DNA of 58,025 nucleotides from Pelagibius sp. (GCF_028289705.1 NZ_JANQOI010000170.1:1-58025); one strand, 5' to 3'; positions 1 through 8,628 are shown, counted from the stretch's first letter. The notes: generated from the sequence alone by a model not told the origin. Program-made: numbers and translations.

Positions 1-569
1 TCGGGCACCGCGCGCACCATCTCGGTGCCGATGTAGCCCGGCGCAATGGCGTTGACGGTGATGCCCTTGGCGGCGTTTTCCTGGGCCACCGCCTTGGTGA
101 AGCCGAACACGCCGGCCTTGGCGGTGGAATAGTTGGCCTGGCCGAACTGGCCCTTCTGGCCGTTGATCGAGGAGATCGAGATGATCCGCCCGTAGCCACG
201 CCCGCGCATGCCGTCGATGACGTTGCGGGTCATGTTGAACAGGGAGTCGAGGTTGGTGGAAATCACCGCCTGCCAGTTCTCCAGGCTCATGCGGTGCAGG
301 GTGCCGTCGCGGGTGATCCCGGCATTGTTGACCAGCACATCGACGGGCCCGAGATCGCCTTCGACCTGGGCGATGCCCGCCTTGCAGGCCTCGAAATCGC
401 CGACGTCCCACTTGTAGACGGCGATGCCGGTATCGTCCTTGAACTTGTTCGCGGCCTCGTCGTTGCCGCCGTAGCTGGCCGCCACTGTGAAGCCGGCCTC
501 TTTCAGGGCGACCGAAATCGCCGCACCGATTCCACGGGTCCCCCCCGTCACCAAAGCCACTCGCGCCAT
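1..569 (-). CDS. phaB: Acetoacetyl-CoA reductase, 3' end cut by window edge
   Basis: This is an SDR-family reductase that makes (R)-3-hydroxybutyryl-CoA from acetoacetyl-CoA with NADPH, the monomer step of polyhydroxybutyrate synthesis in the cytosol. The translation opens with MARVALVTGGTRGIG, the Rossmann TGxxxGIG motif. It continues through NNAGITRDGTLHRM and SSINGQKGQFGQANYSTAKAG, where the catalytic Ser-Tyr-Lys are visible; this is typical of PhaB. Roughly 50 C-terminal residues lie outside the window. It follows phaA on the same strand, but a terminator-like hairpin separates them, so it may have its own promoter in the 260-base gap. The ATG start is followed directly by the Rossmann strand. 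Confidence 0.95.
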   Translation of the reverse strand, partial: MARVALVTGGTRGIGAAISVALKEAGFTVAASYGGNDEAANKFKDDTGIAVYKWDVGDFEACKAGIAQVEGDLGPVDVLVNNAGITRDGTLHRMSLENWQAVISTNLDSLFNMTRNVIDGMRGRGYGRIISISSINGQKGQFGQANYSTAKAGVFGFTKAVAQENAAKGITVNAIAPGYIGTEMVRAVP

Positions 570-764
570 TACAAACCTCCCCGTTCGCAGTTCCACCCCG
601 TGCCGCAGGCCCGGTTCCGGCTATTCCGGTGAGCCGGCCTTCGCGGACCTTGCAACGCTGCCGCCTTTGCGGCGGTCGATCTCATGAAACCACGGATCGG
701 AAGTGCCGCCAACCACCGCGCGCAATTTGCCGCGCCCATTTGCCTCAATTGACACGCGGCCCAC

Positions 765-796
765 AAGAAAACCGGCCCGCACTGAGGCGGGCCGGT
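765..796 (-). terminator. Intrinsic terminator after phaA
   Basis: Read on the minus strand, a perfect 10-bp stem (ACCGGCCCGC at 771-780 and its complement at 787-796) with a 6-base loop is followed by TTTTCTT. It lies 34 bases past the phaA stop. It should end the phaC-phaA transcript and separate phaB into its own unit. Confidence 0.8.
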
Positions 797-829
797 CCGA
801 AGAGAGATGCTGTGCTCTCTAGGCGGCGA

Positions 830-2005
830 TCAATCGCGTTCGATGCACATGGCGATGCCCATGCCGCCGCCGATGCAGAGGGTGGCGAGACCCTTCTTGG
901 CGTCGCGCTTGCCCATCTCGTGCAGCAGGGTGACGAGCACGCGGGCACCCGAAGCGCCCACCGGATGACCGATGGCGATGGCTCCGCCGTTCACGTTCAC
1001 CATGTCGGTGTTCCAGCCCATGTCCTTGTTGACCGCCAGGGCCTGGGCGGCGAAGGCCTCGTTGGCCTCGACGAGGTCGAGATCGCCCACCGACCAGCCG
1101 GCCTTTTCCAGCGCCTTGCGGCTGGAGGGAATGGGCCCGGTGCCCATGATGGCGGGATCGACGCCGCAGGTGGCCCAGGAAACGATGCGGCCGAGCGGCT
1201 TGACGCCACGGGCTTCGGCATCCTCGGCCGACATCAGCACCACGGCGGCGGCGCCGTCATTGATGCCGCTGGCGTTGCCTGCGGTCACCGAGCCTTCCCG
1301 GTCGAAGGCCGGACGAAGGCCGGCGAGGGATTCGGCGGTCACGCCGTGGCGCGGATATTCGTCGGCATCGACGACGGTTTCGCCCTTGCGGGTCTTGATG
1401 GTGACGGGAACGATCTCCTCGGTGAAGCGCCCGGCCTTCTGGGCGGCCTCGGCCTTGTTCTGCGAGGCGGCGGCGAAGGCGTCCTGCTCCTCGCGGGTGA
1501 TCTGCCACTGCTTGGCGACGTTCTCGGCGGTGTTGCCCATGTGGTAGCCGTTGAAGGCATCCCAGAGGCCGTCCTTGATCATCGAGTCGACGAACTTCAG
1601 GTCGCCCATCTTCTGGCCGTTGCGCAGGTGGGCGACGTGGGGCGCCTGGCTCATGCTCTCCTGGCCGCCGGCGACGACGATGCGGGAATCGCCGACCTTC
1701 ACCGCCTGGGAGCCGATGGCGACCGCGCGCAGGCCGGAACCGCAGAGCTGATTGATTTGATAGGCCGTCTTCTCCACGGGGATGCCGGCTTCCACGGCGG
1801 CCTGGCGCGCCGGGTTCTGGCCGGCACCGGCGGTGAGGATCTGGCCGAGGATCGCCTCGTCCACCTCTTCCGCCTCGACCTTGGCGCGCTTCATGGCTTC
1901 GCGCACGGCGACCGCGCCCAGGTGGGACGCCGCGACGCTGGACAAGGCGCCGTTGAAAGAGCCGACCGGGGTTCGGACGGCACCGGCAATTACGACATCG
2001 GTCAT
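830..2005 (-). CDS. phaA: Acetyl-CoA acetyltransferase (beta-ketothiolase)
   Basis: This cytosolic thiolase condenses two acetyl-CoA to acetoacetyl-CoA, the first step of PHB synthesis. At 391 residues it has the usual thiolase II length. The acyl-accepting cysteine lies in [11 protein letters not shown] near residue 88. The catalytic histidine is in [14 protein letters not shown], and the second cysteine is in the terminal LCIGGGMG. The ATG start gives the standard N-terminus [17 protein letters not shown]. It lies 162 bases downstream of the PhaC-like gene on the same strand and upstream of phaB, so the three form a PHA block. Biosynthetic rather than degradative thiolase is inferred from this context. 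Confidence 0.95.
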   Translation of the reverse strand: MTDVVIAGAVRTPVGSFNGALSSVAASHLGAVAVREAMKRAKVEAEEVDEAILGQILTAGAGQNPARQAAVEAGIPVEKTAYQINQLCGSGLRAVAIGSQAVKVGDSRIVVAGGQESMSQAPHVAHLRNGQKMGDLKFVDSMIKDGLWDAFNGYHMGNTAENVAKQWQITREEQDAFAAASQNKAEAAQKAGRFTEEIVPVTIKTRKGETVVDADEYPRHGVTAESLAGLRPAFDREGSVTAGNASGINDGAAAVVLMSAEDAEARGVKPLGRIVSWATCGVDPAIMGTGPIPSSRKALEKAGWSVGDLDLVEANEAFAAQALAVNKDMGWNTDMVNVNGGAIAIGHPVGASGARVLVTLLHEMGKRDAKKGLATLCIGGGMGIAMCIERD

Positions 2006-2167
2006 CTTCGGAATTCTCCCTCTCTTGGGCGGAGCGCTCCTCCGGTGACTGAAGCTGCGTCCCGCAATCGATGCGCCCGCTTTGCGGCCGGGGCGCCTTG
2101 CCTTGTTTAAGCTCTCCCCTGATATAAGGACAGACGAGCGGGCGGTGCAAGCTGTGCGGGTGCCTGA

Positions 2168-3481
2168 CTACGATTTGTCCACGGACTGCGCTCTGATCCA
2201 GCGCAACAGGGGTTGCCAGACCGCGGTCTTGGCCTGAGCGCTGACCACCATGCCGATGTGGCCGGCGGCCGGAGAGATCTGCTCGGCAGCCGGCAGCGCG
2301 GCGGCGAGGGCCAGCGCCGAAGCCGGCGGGACGATGCGGTCCTGGGCCGGGATGACGCAGAGCGACGGCACGGCGATCTCCGCCGGCTCGACGGGTCGGC
2401 CCGCCAGAAGCCATTCGCCCTTCGCCGTGGCGTTGTCGCCGTACCAGCGGCCCAGGCACTCGCGGGCCACCGCGGCCGCCAGGGGAACCCCGTCGTTCAG
2501 CCAGTCTTCCAGCGCCACGAACTCTTCGGCTCTGGGGCTGGCCGGATCGAGGCGCGCGAAGGCCAGGAACTTGCGCACCACCAGATGAGGATCGAGGCTG
2601 GCGAAGAGCGCCTGCAGAAGATCGACGGGCATTTCCCCCAGCACCTCCAGCAGGGGTGCGGCGAGGGGCAGGCTGGAGGCCGCCAGGCGGCCGTGGGGCG
2701 CGTTCTCCGCATGGAAGTCCCAGGGCGTCGCCAGCAACACCAGGGCGCGGAGCTCGCTCTGGCGGCGCGCCGCCAGGCCCAGCGCCAGGTTCCCGCCCAT
2801 GCAGTAGCCCAGACCAAGCGGAGGCTGCCCGATCTCCTCCAGAACGAAGTCCAGCGCCCGTTCCAGACGGCCGGCGACGTAGTCGGTGAGGGTGAAGCTG
2901 CGCTCCCGCGCGCCGGGCCGGCCCCAGTCGACCAGAAGAGGCCGCAGGCCCTGGCTGGCCAACCAGCGCAGGAAGGAGCGCTCGGCGGTGAGGTCCAGCA
3001 CGTAAGCGCGGTTGATCAGCGAGGGCACCACCAGCAGCGGCAGGGCCTTCGCCGCTGCTTCGTCCAGCGCGCCATAATCCAGCAGGCGGGTCGAGCCCTC
3101 CTGCCAGATCACCGGTGGATCCGGGAGCGTTCTTTCGTAGGGATGCCGGCGATAGGCCTCAATGCCCTCGGCCAGCGTTGCCATGCGCCGGGCGATCTCG
3201 GTCTCCACCGCAGCGGAGAAGTCCTCGAGGCTCGCGCCGTTACCGAGACTTTGCCTTAGCTTTGCGGCGCGCTTTGCCAGGTCCCCCTTCCAGGGCAAGG
3301 ACCCTTTGCTCCAAAGCGGCAAGGCGCTGCGCGAGGAGGTCCAGGTCAGCCCCGCCGCCATCAGATGCAGTGGCAGCGGGCGCGGCCCCAGCCGCCCGCG
3401 TCCCGGCTTCGGCTGAGCCTGAGGCGGCTTGTCGCAGTGGCTCGTCGTTCGTTCCTGTCCCACCCTGATCCGGCCCGACAT
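2168..3481 (-). CDS. phaC: PhaC-like alpha/beta hydrolase (PHA synthase family)
   Basis: The protein carries the PhaC-type lipase box GYCMGG, where the cysteine replaces the lipase serine, and an alpha/beta-hydrolase core. A possible catalytic Asp lies in VIPAQDRIVPP and a His in AAGHIGMVV near the end. This fits a class III-like PHA synthase subunit that polymerises hydroxyacyl-CoA at the granule surface. The ATG at 3481 follows the purine-rich AGGGAAAGG, giving 437 residues and a 242-base overlap with the upstream PhaE-like gene. The internal ATGs at 3361 and 3184 would shorten it. I prefer the long form because GRLGPRPLPLHL looks like the conserved N-terminus of this subfamily; that is recollection and not an alignment. 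A depolymerase-like hydrolase is the main alternative. Confidence 0.8.
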   Translation of the reverse strand: MSGRIRVGQERTTSHCDKPPQAQPKPGRGRLGPRPLPLHLMAAGLTWTSSRSALPLWSKGSLPWKGDLAKRAAKLRQSLGNGASLEDFSAAVETEIARRMATLAEGIEAYRRHPYERTLPDPPVIWQEGSTRLLDYGALDEAAAKALPLLVVPSLINRAYVLDLTAERSFLRWLASQGLRPLLVDWGRPGARERSFTLTDYVAGRLERALDFVLEEIGQPPLGLGYCMGGNLALGLAARRQSELRALVLLATPWDFHAENAPHGRLAASSLPLAAPLLEVLGEMPVDLLQALFASLDPHLVVRKFLAFARLDPASPRAEEFVALEDWLNDGVPLAAAVARECLGRWYGDNATAKGEWLLAGRPVEPAEIAVPSLCVIPAQDRIVPPASALALAAALPAAEQISPAAGHIGMVVSAQAKTAVWQPLLRWIRAQSVDKS

Positions 3482-3731
3482 CCTTTCCCTGCCTCTCGGC
3501 AGGCATCCCTCCCCTGGCCGACGCCGGCTGTGCCGCCGCCATCATGCTGGCCATCGCCGCCGGCCAGGCGGTCCAGACCGCCGGCAGTCCGGCGGCGGAA
3601 ACGCCCAGGGAAGCCATAACCCGCTGCATCGCCTCGGCAAAGTCCGGATCCGCCGCCAGGGCGGTCATTTGGTCCTGCCAGAGGTCCACGTAGCGGCGCG
3701 CCAGCTCCTCGAGTTCGTCCGATTGAGTCAT
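3240..3731 (-). CDS. PhaE-like small protein, putative PHA synthase partner
   Basis: This is a 163-residue protein starting MTQSDELEELARRYVDLW. An N-terminal helical part (residues 1-70) contains YVDLWQDQM, reminiscent of PhaE/PhaM-type helices. A Gly/Ala/Pro-rich linker follows (70-130), then a heptad-like helix LLAQRLAALEQRVLALEG and a basic tail ending KARRKAKAKSR. Its position directly upstream of the PhaC-like gene and the terminal coiled coil suggest a granule-associated partner of the synthase. It is much shorter than classical PhaE. The start ATG at 3731 was chosen over an upstream in-frame ATG at 3878 because residues before it are low-complexity and Cys/Arg-rich. The function is inferred from position. 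Confidence 0.6.
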   Translation of the reverse strand: MTQSDELEELARRYVDLWQDQMTALAADPDFAEAMQRVMASLGVSAAGLPAVWTAWPAAMASMMAAAQPASARGGMPAERQGKDVGPDQGGTGTNDEPLRQAASGSAEAGTRAAGAAPAATASDGGGADLDLLAQRLAALEQRVLALEGGPGKARRKAKAKSR

Positions 3732-3851
3732 CTCGCGCGCAGTATAGCCACCGCAATCGCCCCCTGCCAGACGGGCGCCGGCAAGCCTCACGCGGGCTTT
3801 TTCCATCTTTCGGCGTGGATGGCAGCCTGCGCAGCGGCCGGGACAGGAGCG

Positions 3852-3881
3852 TTGACAGGCCGTGATGCGGCGCAGCAATAT
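3852..3881 (+). promoter_or_regulatory. Candidate phaR promoter with TGC-rich operator
   Basis: A perfect TTGACA (3852-3857) is followed 18 bases later by CAATAT (3876-3881), a weak -10. The spacer contains the palindrome TGCGGCGCA (3866-3874). PhaR proteins are known to bind TGC/GCA-type sites and to repress their own genes, so this may be an autoregulatory operator 136 bases upstream of phaR. The -10 match is poor, and the rest of the 286-base divergent gap shows nothing else clear. Confidence 0.3.
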
Positions 3882-4017
3882 CCTTTAGCGGATGCGGAAG
3901 TGAAGGCTGGAACAGCGGCTCCGCGGCCCCAAAGGGCCGAGTTCCGCAGACCCGGAGAGAGGTCGGTGCGCCGGCCCGGGGCCAGAAGCGGCCCAGGGCC
4001 GACAAGGCGGGAAAGGC

Positions 4018-4659
4018 ATGGCGTCAGTGGCAGGTACGAGCAAGGAAGGCAAATCAAAGGGTGGGGCCGATGGTCCCATCACGATCAAGAAGTACGCCAA
4101 CCGCCGTCTCTACAACACCGCCACCAGCAGCTATGTGACCCTGGACCATCTCTGCCAGATGGTGCAGGACGACGTCGACTTCGTCGTCTACGACGCCAAG
4201 AGCGGCGAGGACATCACCCGCGCGGTGCTGACCCAGATCATCGTCGAGGAAGAGGCCAAGGGCCAGAACCTGCTGCCCATCAACTTCCTGCGCCAGCTCA
4301 TCTCCTTCTACGGCGATTCCATGCAGTGGATGGTGCCGCGCTATCTCGAGCACATGATGGAGTCCTTCGCGCAGAATCAGGACCGCATGCGCCAGTCCAT
4401 GCAGGAGACCTTCGGGGGCATGTTCCCCTTCGGCAATCTGGAGGAAGTCGGCAAGCAGAACATGGCCCTCTTCGAGAGCGCCATGCGCATGTTCTCCCCC
4501 TTCCCGCCGGGCCAAGCCGAGGACGCGAATGCCGTCGACAGCGCGGAGACCAGGGACGAAGCCAGACCGGAATCGGCCGCCGAATCCCTGGAGGCCCTGA
4601 AGGCGCAGATCGATCAGCTGCAGCGCCAGATCAACACGCTCACCAAAGACAAAGACTGA
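4018..4659 (+). CDS. phaR: Polyhydroxyalkanoate synthesis repressor PhaR
   Basis: This is a DNA- and PHB-binding regulator that represses phasin and PHA genes until granules titrate it away. The N-terminal PHB/PHA accumulation regulator domain is clear: TIKKYANRRLYNTATSSYVTL near residues 21-41. The second conserved segment, TQIIVEEEAKGQNLLP through FLRQLISFYG, follows. The C-terminus is a coiled coil (LEALKAQIDQLQRQINTL). At 213 residues it has the usual alphaproteobacterial length. It is transcribed divergently from the PhaE-like/PhaC-like genes, the classic arrangement for a regulator of its neighbour. Confidence 0.95.
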   Translation: MASVAGTSKEGKSKGGADGPITIKKYANRRLYNTATSSYVTLDHLCQMVQDDVDFVVYDAKSGEDITRAVLTQIIVEEEAKGQNLLPINFLRQLISFYGDSMQWMVPRYLEHMMESFAQNQDRMRQSMQETFGGMFPFGNLEEVGKQNMALFESAMRMFSPFPPGQAEDANAVDSAETRDEARPESAAESLEALKAQIDQLQRQINTLTKDKD

Positions 4660-4813
4660 TCGGCGGCACCGGCCGATAGGGCGGACGACTGGCCGGTTTC
4701 GCGTGTCGTCGATTGCTGAAGAGGCTTGTCTTACAAGACCTTGGAGCCAGGCCCTTCGGCGCATGACACGAAAGCGAAGGCTCTACGGCGAACGGCTTTC
4801 GGCGGACGGGTTG

Positions 4814-4919
4814 TCACCCCCACCCCAACCCTCCCCCGTCAAAGGGGGAGGGGGAAGTTATTGAAGCGGCTTAGAAAATCTCCTCCCACCTTGACGGGGG
4901 GAGGTTGGGTGGGGGGTGA
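4814..4919. repeat. C-rich inverted-repeat element, copy 1
   Basis: Two oppositely oriented copies of a C-rich unit (tcacccccaccccaaccctc followed by a short hairpin) face each other across a spacer of about 30 bases; the inner parts form CCCTCCCCC/GGGGGAGGG-type hairpins. A related element lies at 29357-29475. Such palindromic intergenic repeats are common in alphaproteobacterial genomes. It occupies most of the 350-base gap between phaR and the GGDEF/EAL gene and could act as a bidirectional terminator; no gene is seen in that gap. Confidence 0.75.
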
Positions 4920-5009
4920 GCTTCACGCTCGATGAGCACCCATTTGCGTGCTGGCGCACCTAACCGGGCAAGCGAGGATGGAGCAGCGGAGCCCTCCGAC
5001 CGCGAGGCT

Positions 5010-6737
5010 TCAGTCGCCGCCTGCGGAGGAGCGCATCGGCAGCGGGCTCTGCAGTTGCAGGGTCACCAGGTGGTGGTCGACCTCGGGCCGGCCGAAGTAG
5101 TAGCCCTGCAGCAGGTCCACCCCTTCGGCGGAGAGATAGTCGGCGTCTTCTTCGGTCTCAACGCACTCGGCGACCGTCGACACGCCGAGGGTGCCGGCCA
5201 GCGACAGCAGGTTGCGGATAAAGATCTGGTTCTGCTTGTCCACCGTGATGGCGCGGATGAAGGAGCCGTCGATCTTCACCACGTCAACGGTCAGGGCCCG
5301 CAGATGGTGGAAGGTGGTGAAGCCGGCGCCGAAATCGTCCAGGGCCACCCGGCAGCCGAGGGCCCGCAGGGAGGAGACGAAGCGGGAGATCTCGTCGATG
5401 TCCATCAGCGCCGTGGTCTCGGTGATCTCGACGATGAGGCGCGAGGCCAGTTCCGGGTTGCCTTTCAGGCGCGCCACCAGGCCGCGCTGCCAGGAGCGCT
5501 CAGTGGCGGTCAGGCCCGAGATGTTGATCGCCAAGTCGATCTTGGGGTTGTGCTCCAGGGCGGTGATCGCCAGGTCGCGGACCCGGTTGTCGATCCAGCG
5601 CATGAGGCCCAGACGCTCGATGGCGGGAATGAAGTGGGCCGCCGGCACGAGTGTTCCCTGGTTGTCGTACATGCGCACCAGGCATTCGAAGTATTTCACC
5701 GCGTGGGTCTGGGCGTCGACAACGGGCTGGTAGGCGAGCACGATGCGGTCGTCCTTCAGGGCTTCCTGCACCTCCTCGCCGATGTCCATGGAGGTGCGGT
5801 AATCGCGCCGCTGCGCCTCGGTCAGTTCGAAGAAGCGCAGGCAGTCCCGGCCCGCCAACTTGGCCTGCTGCATCGCGCTTTCGGCCTTGGTCATGGCATC
5901 GACCGCCGTGCGGCTCTGGTCGGAAAAGGCGACGGCGCCGATAGAGACAGTCACATGGATCTTCTCGGCCCCGACGAAGATCGGTTCGGTGCGCAGGGTG
6001 GTGAGAATGCGGTCCGCCGCGGCGCGGGCGGTCTCCTCACTGCAGGCGGCGAGCAGGGCGCCGAAACAGTCGCCGCTCGGCCGCCCGACGACGTCGGCGG
6101 CGCGCAGGCAGCGGTCCAGACGGCGGCCGATCTCCACCAGCACGGCATCGCCAATCTCATAACCGTAGACCGTGTTGATGCGGTCGAGGTGATCGACACC
6201 GATCACCATGAAGACTCCCGGCTGACCGAAACGCTGGGACTGCGCCAGGGCATGGTCCAGCGCTTCGCGCAGCCGGTGCTTGTTGTAGTGGCCGGTCAGG
6301 TCGTCGAAGTTGGCGAGGTACTGGAGCCGCTCCTCGCGGCGCTTGCGCAGGGTGACCAGCCGGATGACGCCGGTCATCCGCGCCGGCGTGCCGGCCGCCG
6401 AGAACTCGACGCGACCCCGGTCATGCAGCCACAGGAACTCGCCGTCGCCGGTGCGCACGCGATACTCGCAGTCGTACTCCCCCGCGCCGGCAAAGTGATC
6501 CGCCAGGGCCCGCCGGCGGCGGGGAATGTCTTCGGGGCTGATGCGCTGCTGCAGCTCTTCGCCGCTTCCGGGAACCCTCAGGGCCTGGGTTTCGAACAGC
6601 GCCTCGACATCGCCAGTGAAGAAGATCTGGTCGGTGGCAAGATCCCATTCGTAGACGACATCGCCCGACGCCTGGATCGCCGCGCGCAAGCGTGCGAGTT
6701 CCAAGAAGCCGTCGTCTCGTTCCATGGCATCGATCAC
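5010..6737 (-). CDS. PAS-GGDEF-EAL protein with degenerate GGDEF
   Basis: A 575-residue cytosolic c-di-GMP protein with no transmembrane segments. An N-terminal PAS-like domain (residues 10-130) ends in the linker FDDLTGHYNKHRL that opens the GGDEF domain. The GGDEF signature is changed to SGDCF, so cyclase activity is probably lost. The EAL domain follows: ECLVR replaces EALVR but keeps the Glu. DDFGAGFTT, VDVVKIDGSFIR, AECVETEED and QGYYFGRP are all present. A phosphodiesterase, possibly GTP-modulated through the dead GGDEF, is the best inference. The GTG at 6737 has GGAG 9 bases upstream; an ATG at 6725 is the alternative. It stands alone beside an AT-rich region. Confidence 0.9.
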   Translation of the reverse strand: MIDAMERDDGFLELARLRAAIQASGDVVYEWDLATDQIFFTGDVEALFETQALRVPGSGEELQQRISPEDIPRRRRALADHFAGAGEYDCEYRVRTGDGEFLWLHDRGRVEFSAAGTPARMTGVIRLVTLRKRREERLQYLANFDDLTGHYNKHRLREALDHALAQSQRFGQPGVFMVIGVDHLDRINTVYGYEIGDAVLVEIGRRLDRCLRAADVVGRPSGDCFGALLAACSEETARAAADRILTTLRTEPIFVGAEKIHVTVSIGAVAFSDQSRTAVDAMTKAESAMQQAKLAGRDCLRFFELTEAQRRDYRTSMDIGEEVQEALKDDRIVLAYQPVVDAQTHAVKYFECLVRMYDNQGTLVPAAHFIPAIERLGLMRWIDNRVRDLAITALEHNPKIDLAINISGLTATERSWQRGLVARLKGNPELASRLIVEITETTALMDIDEISRFVSSLRALGCRVALDDFGAGFTTFHHLRALTVDVVKIDGSFIRAITVDKQNQIFIRNLLSLAGTLGVSTVAECVETEEDADYLSAEGVDLLQGYYFGRPEVDHHLVTLQLQSPLPMRSSAGGD

Positions 6738-6849
6738 ACCGCCGCACTCCTACCTGAAGCTGAACTCCTGCATTGAGAAATTGCGCAGGGGTTCCCGGCC
6801 GATAAAGGCACCCTCTGGTACCTAAGTCGAACGAATCTGACAGCGATGA

Positions 6850-7020
6850 CTTAAGGAAAGATAAAACTCCTAGGCGAATTTATTGTGATAATGTTCTTTC
6901 TCATGGTATATCATAAGTAAAAATACAAGGATAAAGAATATTAATGATATATATAGTTAAAAATAAAGTAATTATGTTAACCATAATTGATTCAATGCTT
7001 GATAAATTTTTCACAAGATG
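6850..7020. promoter_or_regulatory. AT-rich intergenic block upstream of two divergent genes
   Basis: This stretch is strongly AT-rich (long runs such as tattaatgatatatatag) in an otherwise very GC-rich window. It contains the inverted repeat TATATCAT (6907-6914) and ATGATATA (6944-6951). It lies between the start of the GGDEF/EAL gene (6737, leftward) and the ORF at 7067 (rightward), so it probably holds promoters or a nucleoid-protein site. No ORF is visible in it. Confidence 0.45.
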
Positions 7021-7066
7021 CATCTATTATGGACGAGGATAAGAAGGGACCCTTGAACGCAAGCCC

Positions 7067-7531
7067 ATGACCGCGGTGGCCAAAATTCATCTTCTGCCCG
7101 CGCCCGGCACCAAGTTGCCGGTGCCCGCCGGCACGGCTGCGCAGTCCCGGGGGGTCCCACAGGAGGTCGAGGCGGTCGTCCGCAGTCCGGCGCTCAAGGC
7201 CCGCGACGAGCAGGCCGCCCAACAGCGCGGTCCCCTGCGCCAGCGCCGCGGAGACGAGCCGGAGGCCCAGGCGGGCGGCAGCCGCGCCACCCAGCAGGAG
7301 GCCTCGGCCAAGGGGCGCCTGATCAGCTTTTCCCGGCTGTCCTCCATGCCCTTCATGGTTCAGGTGCTGGGCCAGGAGGGCCAGGCCGCGAAGGGCGCCA
7401 CGCCGGCGGCTCCGGGCGGTCTGTCGCAGCATCGCGACGGCGCCCTGATGGGCAGCGATCTCTACCGCAAGGCCGGCGGCGAACCCGAAATGCTGCCGGA
7501 AACGGCGACCCTGGTCCGCTTCGCCGTATAG
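7067..7531 (+). CDS. Hypothetical protein, Ala/Gln-rich
   Basis: A 154-residue protein I do not recognise. The first 100 residues are Ala/Gln/Arg/Glu-rich and probably disordered, with the segment LISFSRLSSMPFMVQVLGQ in the middle. The end is more ordered: a short conserved-looking tail (GSDLYRKAGGEPEMLP, then ETATLVRFAV). No signal peptide or membrane segment is evident. No clear ribosome-binding site precedes the ATG. The AT-rich block upstream and the gap before the convergent GlxA gene fit a free-standing gene, but a spurious GC-rich ORF is possible. Confidence 0.5.
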   Translation: MTAVAKIHLLPAPGTKLPVPAGTAAQSRGVPQEVEAVVRSPALKARDEQAAQQRGPLRQRRGDEPEAQAGGSRATQQEASAKGRLISFSRLSSMPFMVQVLGQEGQAAKGATPAAPGGLSQHRDGALMGSDLYRKAGGEPEMLPETATLVRFAV

Positions 7532-7599
7532 GCGGACCGCTCTCTCTCCCTAGGGGCTTTCATATCTAGACAGCGCCGGCCCACTCCCCCGGCCGGGCC

Positions 7600-8628
7600 T
7601 CAGGCCTTGTGGCGCTCGCCTGATTCGCGGGGGCGCTCCTGCGCCTGGCGTTCCTCGCGCGGCATCTTGTTGAAGAACTCGCGGTAGCACTTTGAGAAGT
7701 GCGAGGCGGAGACGAAGCCGCAGGCCAGGGCCACGTTGAGGATCGACATGGCGGTCTGGGTCAGCAGGCCGCGGGCCCGGAGCAGGCGCAGTTCCAGGTA
7801 GTAGCGCGTCGGCGTGCGGCCGAGGTACTTGCGGAACAGCCGCTCGAGCTGGCGGTTGGAGAGCCCCGCCCGGCGGGCCAGCTCGGCGCGCGGCAGCGGC
7901 TCCTCCAGATTGTCCTCCATCAGCGCGATCACCTGCAGCAGTTTCGGATGGCTGATGCCCAGCCGGCCCTGCAGGCTCATCCGCTGGTGGTCGTGGGTCT
8001 CGCGGATCCGCTCGTGGATGAACTGTTCGGCGACCTGGGTGGCCAGGTCGCGACCATGGTCCGCGGCGATGAGGCTGAGCATCATGTCGAGGGAGGCGAT
8101 CCCGCCGGAACAGGTCAGCCGGGCGCCGTCCACCTCGAACAGCTCGCCGGTGACATCGAGCTCGGGGAAGTCCTCCCGAAAGGCATCCAGGTTCTCCCAA
8201 TGGACGGTGCAGCGATAGCCCTTGAGCAGGCCGGCCCAGGCGAGCAGGTAGCTGCCGGTGGAAAGCGCGCCGATGCGCACACCGCTGCGTTCCAACCGGC
8301 GCATGGTGCTGATCGCCGGCGAGTCCTTCAAGCGCTGGACGTCCATGCCGGCCACCACGATCAGATAGTCCGGCAGATTGCCCGGCTGGCCACAGGCTTC
8401 GATGGCACAGTCGGGCAGCACGCGGGTGCCACCGGAGGAGGCCGCGGGCTGCCCGTCTGGGGTGACGATCTGCCAGGCATAGAGCGGCCGCCCCGCGATC
8501 CGGTTGGCCACGCGCAAGGGCTCGACGGCGGAGCTGAAGGCGAGCATGGCGAAGTCCGGCATCAGCAGGAAGCTGAAGCGCTGTTCCCCGTCTTGATCCG
8601 CGTTGCCGTTCAGCCGGCTTTCAGCCAC
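7600..8628 (-). CDS. GlxA-family AraC-type transcriptional regulator
   Basis: A cytosolic regulator with an N-terminal DJ-1/PfpI-like domain (FSFLLMPDFAMLAFSSAVEPLR... to about residue 190) and a C-terminal AraC double helix-turn-helix (ELARRAGLSNRQLERLFRKYLG, then NVALACGFVSASHFSKCYREFF). This architecture regulates amine or betaine catabolism in relatives such as GbdR, which may link it to the dimethylglycine/sarcosine-type genes of this genome; that link is inference. The GTG at 8628 has AAGGGGG about 9 bases upstream and gives 342 residues. The longer frame reaches another GTG at 8724 but adds low-complexity sequence. No regulated neighbour is obvious. Confidence 0.9.
   Translation of the reverse strand: MAESRLNGNADQDGEQRFSFLLMPDFAMLAFSSAVEPLRVANRIAGRPLYAWQIVTPDGQPAASSGGTRVLPDCAIEACGQPGNLPDYLIVVAGMDVQRLKDSPAISTMRRLERSGVRIGALSTGSYLLAWAGLLKGYRCTVHWENLDAFREDFPELDVTGELFEVDGARLTCSGGIASLDMMLSLIAADHGRDLATQVAEQFIHERIRETHDHQRMSLQGRLGISHPKLLQVIALMEDNLEEPLPRAELARRAGLSNRQLERLFRKYLGRTPTRYYLELRLLRARGLLTQTAMSILNVALACGFVSASHFSKCYREFFNKMPREERQAQERPRESGERHKA

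Noticed and set aside
629-2110. A 493-codon open frame on the plus strand opposite phaA
   Set aside because: The sequence is the antisense shadow of phaA in very GC-rich DNA, with Gly/Ala/His/Asp-rich composition and no recognisable domain.
1257-2459. A 400-codon minus-strand frame overlapping phaA and the end of the PhaC-like gene
   Set aside because: It is Arg/Gly-rich shadow sequence in another frame of phaA and covers a transcription gap; phaA is certain.
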